Source: Lates calcarifer
Taxonomy: Eukaryota; Chordata; Actinopteri; Centropomidae
DNA: 64,000 bases
Assembly (NCBI RefSeq): GCF_001640805.2
Contig: NC_066845.1
Coordinates: forward strand, 21,764,307-21,828,306
Direction: 5' to 3'
The position numbers were made by a program, and so were the translations under genes. Below, piece by piece: positions 37,101-46,100 of this stretch. Each line of letters begins with the position of its first letter. Positions within the stretch are counted from its first letter, which is position 1. The notes below the pieces were generated by a model. The model was not told where the DNA came from, did no database searches, and saw nothing but the letters and a program-made list of their open reading frames with translations.

Positions 37101-40100
37101 CACTGCACATCAACAGTAGCTCAGCGATGCCCAAAGAAACAATCAGGTTTTTATGGACTGTGGTACGGTCTGATTTAGGGACTCTGCACAGGTACACACA
37201 CACACACACATATATACACACACATACACACACACACACACATGAATGCATGCAAGCTGAATTAGTATTAGAAATGTGTGACTAAAGATCTCACAGACGT
37301 TCTCGGAATTTTTCAAAAATGTTCCACTGTGGTGCTGTTCACATATCTACTTTTTTTTTCCATTTATTGATGTGAATCCTGCAGAGGTTTATGAAATGCT
37401 TTTCACCTTCCGTGGTTTACAGAGTGCACTCTGTGATGTTTGTGACTCACCCCACTGCGATGAAGAGGATGAAGGTGAAGAGGAGGCCACACAGAGACAC
37501 TCCACAGCCGATAAACGTCAGCACCTGCAGAGCGTTTTCGTTCTCTGTGCTCCTCTGACACACACACACACACACACACACAGCGTGAGCTGTAAATAGC
37601 ACATACTGTAGATGAAAGTCTACACAAAATACACAGTGATAATTTGAGAGAGGAATGTTACCTGGGCTTCATAAACCTGCAGCAGCAATGCAAAATTGGT
37701 GGTGTGGTTACAGTGGCACACAGTATATCCATATTGCTTGGACACTACCTCACAGCCTTTGGTATTCCAATACCCACCAGCCTCTGGACTAGGTAGACAC
37801 AAACAGCACATACTTACATATCTACATACACAAAGGAATGCCAAGAATCACAATATTTTCCTATTTAAAAGTTTTGCTGCATTCATCACATTTTTTTTTT
37901 TTGATGAAACAGGTAAGATAACTGTGGTATTCTGGAGAAATCTGAGAAATCCACATTGCCCATACTTTTTAAAAATGTTCATTGGTACTTACTTGAGATC
38001 AAAATCCCAGAAGGCACACACTGGATCATACACAGTACCAGTGGGATTCTGTATAGAATACAAAATACATAATTAACATATTTAATTGAGAAATAAATGG
38101 TGGAGATGATGGTAGAATTTATTTTTAAAAAAATAGTGCCATTTTGAGAGATTTTGCCAACCTGTACTCTGTGCTGGAGCTGGAAGTGAACTGCTGTGCT
38201 AACTGGCTGGTCATCACCCAGTGCTGTGGTGGATATGACTGAGGAACCAAGGATGGTGCCCAGATACCTGGTTATGTACACAGATTTACATTATAACAAT
38301 GGACAAAATGTGCAAGCTACAAACCTAAATGGAAGAAAATGTAGACTACATTTTACTCCAAGAGAAAAAAAAAAAGAATGAAACAAGAAAATATATTTTC
38401 TTTATATATTATTCACAAGTACATTAACATTATTCTAGTGCTTCTTATTGCAGTGATAGAATTCCTAAAATTATATCAAGCTGTGTCTAATGTACATGCT
38501 AATGCTCCATCATAGAGTAAACCTGCAATATGTGGGTTGATACCTTTATTCTAAAAGCTAAAATAGAAACTTGAAAGTACTGATTTGAAACCTTATGTAA
38601 ATGACAGATACTTAAAGGGAGAACAAAGCTAAAATTCTACAAAAATACACACAGCATTGCTTTTCTCAAAATTGTTGTGTTGAGCAAAGTTAGCTAAACA
38701 GATAGCGGAGAAGTGAATTAAGTTAAAATGTCATTAATCTTGATTTACCAAAATCTCTACTTACACTTTTTCCCCTGATTCTATTTCCTGGTTATTTATT
38801 GATTTTATGCTGTACAGCACTGTGAACGTGCTCTTTGAATAAATGTGACTTTACTTGACTTGAATAAATGCAGACCACCAATTTACTGTGAGCCATGCAA
38901 ATCTGTCTACATTACCGTGGGGAAGAACCATGAGTCACTGTTAGAGCAGATTTACTTGTTAAACATGTATTGACAGATTTTTAGTCAACTAAAATGTAGG
39001 GACAGAAGTGTGTAGAAGTAATTATTATTCTGATGGACAAACCCACTTTCCAACATGAAGATATATTCTAATTCAGTAGCCCTTGAACCCACAAGTCATT
39101 TGCTAACTATATTGCAGTATCTGGTATATAAACATCCCATACTAGGTGATGGCACCATAGAAAATTAAAGAAAAAAAAGCATCAGTTTCTAGCTCCATTT
39201 GTACTTTTATGTTACCTCTGGCTGCCATCAGTGACGGTAGGAACCATGGTGATGTTCTCCTCAGGACTGAAAAGAGGCCACAGAGAGCCATACCACGTGT
39301 TGACCAACGTGAGCTTATAGAAGCCTGAACATTGAACATAACAGAGAGATGAAGCTTACTTCAGTTTGCTCCAGACAGCCAAATAAAACAGCACTAAGAG
39401 AAATGTGGTTCATTTAGGAACGCTTATTGTTTAAGATGAATAGTTGAATACCCCAACAATGTGCCTCCATCTGCATTTCACTGAGAGACCTTGGGAGTGT
39501 AGTAGGTGAATGCATGCTACACATTCACAAGTCTGCCGTTAGTACATTTTCTACTGGATTCAATGGCAAGACTTAGGTTAATAAAATGTGTCTTCTCTCT
39601 GCAAACACCAAGAGCTGTGATAGGTAATTCTGAATAAGTGACTGCCGTAAGTGCACACGGAGGAAGATAATTGGGTTTTGTAGCATTTTCCTACCATTGT
39701 TATGAAGATCCTGTATCTTCTGATGTGGGACTGAAATACAGTCTAGGTTGCCATGTTTCTCTGTCTCAGGCCCACAGAAGCTCAATCCTCTGGATCCCTC
39801 CTGTAGTGTCTGCTGCTTTACCTCCAGTTCTTCAAAAGGCAGGACAACAATGAGCAGATTTATTAATTTTCAGTTTTTCTGCATAAAGAATCCTAAGAAA
39901 GTTAAGTCAAATCATTAAGAAATATCTTTGATAAATATTTTCTTATCATTAAATCAATTTATTATGGAAATGTTTCAATGCTGACAATTTGTATTGTATA
40001 TTCTTATTAATAAAAATATGAACTAATAAGAAAAAAGTTTCAGATCATGTTTATTTTCTATGTTTTAATGTGTTGTATTCATATAACAAGTTTCTGTTTC

Positions 40101-43100
40101 TCACTCCTGTTCTCTGTGCTTCTCATTTTTAATAACCACACCATCAAAACATCAGTAATGGTTTGAATTTCAATCAAAATTGATTAACCTGAGCTGAAAC
40201 TGTGTTACCATGGCAACTTTAGCATATTGCTGTGGGATTGTGAGAAGTTCGACCTTTATTTTATCTCAGGAATCTCAGGATTTTTTTTATGTATTTATTT
40301 TTGCTAAATCCTTATGTACATGTGGGAAAGATTGGACATATTCAAAGAAAACTTACAGGAAAAAATTTGATTTTAGGTGTTTACTGATCAAATTCTCATA
40401 ATGTTGCATGGCAACTGGTGTAGTGTGTTGGATTTCAATTTTCCATCATGGAGATGAGTTCTTCTTTATGTGCTGGGGTTCTGTTTCAGTACTCTTAGAT
40501 CCCCTCCCAAAAGTGCAGATTTGGAAAAAAAAACCTCTACGTACAAACAACAATACTACAATTACAGTACCAAAACAAGCCTCCCCTGTAACTCCCTTAT
40601 CCTTAAGGAGACCCTATGCAAAGCACCCCCATCAGGCTAATTGATTACATTACATACAAAATAAATGTAGTTTTCTCAACTACAAGGTAGTCAATCATTT
40701 TCCCAATAAGATCATTTTTTAATGGAATATGGAAAAAAAATATGAGGAATATTATTTGCGGACACAGTTGTTTGGACTCAGCGTCTGTTTGAACTTCATC
40801 CAACTGGTCTCTGTGAACAGTGTCAGGTACCAGAAACTGTAAAACATGTTACTGCCAACTGCAATAGATATACTTCAGAAAGGGAGGACATAAGGGAGGA
40901 AATGCAAAGATTAGGGATGAGAGGAAGAGAATTAAAGAACATACTGGAGTTGAGAGAAAATAAACAGGGCAGAATGTGATTAATCAACTTCTTGTGAGAA
41001 ACAGGCCTAATGGAAAAAGTTTAGTGGTCAGTACAATACAGGAACAAAGTGGCTCTGAAAGATAGCAGTAGTGCAACTACTTGGACACCAGCTGACCATT
41101 AAACATCACTAAAGAAGAAGAAGAAGATGATGATGATGATGACAGCACAACAGAGCCACCTGATTCCCTCACTGTAAGTGTTCTCTCAGTGTACATCACA
41201 TGTGCACTTATGATATGGTGAAGGAAGATTCATTTGACTGTCACTTCTTTCCACATCTCTGTAGAGCAGTACCTGTGGTTTCTGCACCACTGAATTCTAA
41301 ATGTTTCATTCATCTTTGTAGTGAGTAGTCATCAAATGTGAGCTGCCAACTACAGTTTCCAACCCAATTACTGACGTTTTTCCCATAGATCTAAATGCAG
41401 ATGCCACTTTATTTGTTGCTCCTATAGAAACACCAACCATTTGAGTAGTCAAGTGCCTGCCATCCATGCCCACTTGGATCTTTTCCTCTGGCCATCTTAG
41501 TACAAAATCAGAATCAACAGGGCATGCTCAGCATTTCTGTACATGCCACAGAGCATGATCTGTGACATGTATAAAAATGCTAAGCACCGGTGATATAAAA
41601 TATGAAATGTGATTGTATATTTTCACTCTGTATTCTCATATTGAACTTGGTATTCACACTGAAAACTATGATGGATGTTTACAACAGACACTTTTGGTAA
41701 TAATTTGCTTAATTAATAATGCTTGTCTCAATCAGTGTTAACAGCACAACTCTGCTGACAGTGGCATGTAGGACCCCACTCATTCTAAGAGTGAAGATAA
41801 TATTTTCTCAGGACATTTGCAGTCTGGAGATCAACTGTAATATAAATCTCACCCAACTCTAATTAAGAGGAAAAACAAATGTATTCAACAAAGCATCATG
41901 TTAAGCCAGCATACACAGGATAGAGAGACAGATAAGCTACAGCTATGGGGATTGAGTGAAATGGCTAACCATGTGGTGGCCATACTATCCCAGTGTATCT
42001 TGAACTCAACAGAACCAAATATGGACAGTTAAAGTCTACTGCAGTTTTTGTCTGGCAGCTGATCTTTTCATCCACGCTAAATTTAATTTGGTATTGAGAA
42101 AGTGTCCAATCCAGGCGTAATTGTGATTATGCACATTCTACAATTGCATGTGCATACACACTTAACGTTCAGACTTCATCTAAACTCTCAAATGAAGTAC
42201 TGAGATTGCTAGCCTCGTATGAATCAATACACACATGCCTGCATGTGTGTCTGCATGGATGGATCGAGCTAATGACACACATACTCACATTTGGGACTTT
42301 TAGTAAATAATTACATGAGCATATGTGTCTCATCCTCTATGACCCTTTTCACCCTATAGTGTGTGTGTGTGAGAGAGAAAATGATAAACTCACTGATATT
42401 GGGGGTGTGAATGGTCATGTGATCAGTCTCTGCCATCAAGTGAGGGCTCAGGCTGGTCACCATTTTGTCAATACTCTTGACCACATCCATGGGGCCATTC
42501 ACCACCTAAAATACACAGAGCAACGGCGTCTCAGCAACAGCAACACTCATCCACTCTGCCCTGCTCAGCACAGTCATCAAAGATAAAGAGGTTCATTTCA
42601 AAATGACCGTTCATATGCCACACAAAAAGAAAATGCTTTCAGTGCCGTTAACTGTTTTCCAGAGTATATGCACAGTTTGAATGAAGTGGGAGATAGGCCT
42701 ATAATGCATGGCACAGTCGTGGATTTTACCATTGTCTGTTTTGAAACCCCTCATTCTGAATTCAATATGCCCATCTAAGAGCTGAGCCTTGGAGACAGAG
42801 CTGGGAGCAATGTGAGGGAGGTTTGTGGATGAGTACAGCTTCAGTTTTTTAGAGTGCTGCTCATCCATTGAGTCTGGACTGAGGTGGCCTTGGAGCACTG
42901 AGAGGCTTGGGGGATGGGGGGTGGAGGTGTAGCAGAGGGACACACAACATTCACAAGGAAAATTCTATATAGATCTACACACACATCAATAATGCAAACA
43001 CAAAAGTAATATAGTTGGAAGAGAGAATGCAGTATCCTAACTGTAAACTGGGTTAAAGCATGGTTTCCTCTCTGAATTATGATTCTGTTGAGTTGTTCAG

Positions 43101-46100
43101 AATGTGAATGTTATTATGATGACTGAACTATGCCTTAATCAAGATGTACATAGATGGGTATAGCATTTGTAAGCACTGGTCTAAAATTGTGTAACTTTGT
43201 TACTCTTATGTATCTGTATCTATAGAGGCATACTGCCCTCTAGTGCTGGAGAGACAGAATAGCTGTGATCTGTCTGCCTGTCTGTCTATAATTGTTTTGT
43301 CACTCAAACTGCACCACCACAGTTCTGTGTATTACACTGCAATTTGCTACATTCTGCTACATATAAAAAATAAACTAACAAAAAAAAAAATCCATATGTG
43401 ACTTCTCATATTGCTGCATGTCTTATTCAGGCAGGCTGGCTAAGGCCTTTCTGTGCGGCATGCTCTCCTCATGCCTATGTGGGTTTCCTCCCAAAGGCCA
43501 AAGACATGCATGTTAGGTTAAATGCTGACTCTAAATTGCCTGTAGGTGTGAATGTGAGCATGAACAGTTCTCTGTCTCTATATGTCAGCCCTGTGAAGGT
43601 CTCTCACCTTTCCCTGCTTCTCACCCAGTGTCAGCTGGGATTTGCTCCAACTCCCTACTACCCTGGATATGGCAGGATGGGTTTTTATAGCTAATGGATG
43701 GTTGGGAGAATGAAAAATAAAACTTTGAAGGCAATGATGGGAAGTGAATATTGTGTTCTGGTGCCAGAGTTGATCCTGAGATGTGTATGACATATAACCA
43801 ACTGTTTAAAATAACTTATTTTATAAATGTATTGGTACTCCATCAGTAACTGTGAAATTCCCTGAAGGATTTCCCTTCTTTGTCTATGAAATGCCACACC
43901 AGATGCAGATACCACAAACATAATTTGCACAGATTTACTAAGTTATGTATCAACATTCTAAAACCTCTACACAGTGAGGAATCACACATGTAGCAGGGCT
44001 AAAGAAAAAGTAAGAAAGTGCTACATGCATGCTTTGCATATGCTACCTCTCTAATGGCCTGCCACTTGAGGGCGTTGTCTTCACTGATGACACTGTTGGC
44101 CAGACTGATGAAGTGCTGGCTGAGCTCTTGGATGCTGTCCTGGCTGTGGTTGGTGGCATCAGGGAGCGGCTGTGTGGGGACATCAGCAGCCAGAAGTAGT
44201 AGCTGGATGAGGGACACCATGTCTTCTGGCTGCAGTCCTTCCTGCTGGGTGTCTTCCAAGGCCTGGACGGAGATATCCAGCAGGGTGGCCGCTTGGGCCA
44301 AGTTGCTCAGTCCTGATGGTTGCTGCCCCAGCACTGCCTGGGAGTAGAGACAGAGACACTAGGGTTCAACCAAAACATGTTTGTTATTTTGATTTATTCT
44401 ACGAACACAGGGTTAGAGTATATAAATATCCGTGGGAATATTCCATGGGAAGCCAATCAGAGTGCTTATATGATTATAGTTTCTTCTACATAATTGTTGT
44501 ATAATTTGTCAGTACTGTTGTGCAGCCAGTAACGAAGTGGACAATTATTTGTAAAAGTCATGATCTAAGTGAAGTTTTAAAGTAAAGTTTACGTTGCACT
44601 GAGGAAACACCTCGAGACATTTCATTTTCTGAGGCAGAACTGAAGACAAGGGTTAACTCTCTGTTAGGTGTGCTATATAGGTTAGGAGGCTATTTGACAG
44701 AGAAAGACAGAAAGTTTGAAGTAGTGGAATTTTTAAAGATGTGGGAAAAAAGAAAGTCATACTAAGTGAAGATGTATGGATTTGTCTACCTGGGTCTTGT
44801 TGGAAATTTTCATCAGATGGCTCATAAATGCAGTAGGCTGGGAGCTCTGAGAATCACTCATCTGCTTCATCTTCAGGTAACGCTCTGTGAAAACAATGTG
44901 ACATCAACTGGAGGCTCTAAACCTGAAACTGCTGAAGCATCTCAGAATAAAACACTGAACTCCCAGCAGAACCTGACCCCTGACCTCCCTGTCTCTGTCT
45001 GCCCCCCACAAATCAAATCCTCACCAAAACCCTGTTCTTGTGGACAATGAACAAGGCTCACCTCTGCTGCTCCTGCAGATGAACGGCAATGGATCAGAGC
45101 AGTCTGACAAGCCAAATAGTGGGAGATGATCTGACCAGCTCTGCAGTGTCCTGCAGCCCTGCAGCTCCATCTGCTGGTGCACTGCTGCTTACACATTCAT
45201 ATGATCACACAGTCATACACAAAGTGACACACAATGAGAGAAGACTGGACATAAGCATATTTAAAGGTCTTCATGGGTGAAAAATCAAAAAAGTGGATGA
45301 AGTAAATTTGATTCAAAAGAGGTCATTGGCACTCAACAACAAATTGAGGAATCATGACTTTATTACAAAAAATGCTATTGCAATAAACAGAATTTGAAAA
45401 CTCTTTACACTCAACGTGTTATTGTAAAGAAAACTGACTGCATGGATCCTTTGGGAGGAAATGAAGCTTGACTAGATGCTACATTACTCTTCACTACTAC
45501 ATGGAGCTCTGTTATTATAGTCTGGTATTATAGTCACACTAACTAACACTTGATCTTAGCACCACACATTACCCTGTGGTCTTCAGTGGTGAAACCGGTA
45601 GAGCAGTTGCCTATCGATCACGAGGTTGCCGATTTGAGTCCAGCAGTGGATGGTTACAGATTAAAAAAAAAAAATAGTATTACTAATAATAATATTAATA
45701 AAGATTTGAAGAGCAATAGTGTGACCATAGGATTCACGTTTTTTTTTGCCGTAGCAGCCTCTGATCATCAAGAGGATCCCTCACCTGCTCTATTCATCTC
45801 CATATTATCTGGCTCTCTCTCTCTGTTCATAAAACACCCAAACCAGGTCAGTCTTTAAACTGCCATACTGTGGTCGGTATTCACTTTATCTACACAATAA
45901 TAATAATAGAGATCATTATGAATATTTTACGCTTTTTGCAATTTTGCTATTTATGCAAGTTTGTAATTTTACTACCACTACAGTTAATTTTAGCACCATA
46001 AAGCATCCTGTGGCCTTCAGTGGTGCAACTGGTAGAGCAGTTCCCTTGCAGTCACAAGGTTGCCAGTTTGAGTCCAGCAGTAGACCATTAATGACATCAC

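Noticed and set aside
43398..43694. 98-codon open frame on +
   Set aside because: It is the dispersed repeat read in a chance frame; the inverted copy at 53.5 kb confirms this.
44942..45196. minus-strand cysteine-rich open frame near adgrd2 exon 5
   Set aside because: Exon 4 joins exon 5 in the correct phase without it, and it lacks a fitting acceptor and donor pair.
45581..45650. possible tRNA gene
   Set aside because: A and B box-like words are present, but the acceptor and anticodon stems do not pair convincingly and a second diverged copy is nearby; a SINE head fits better.
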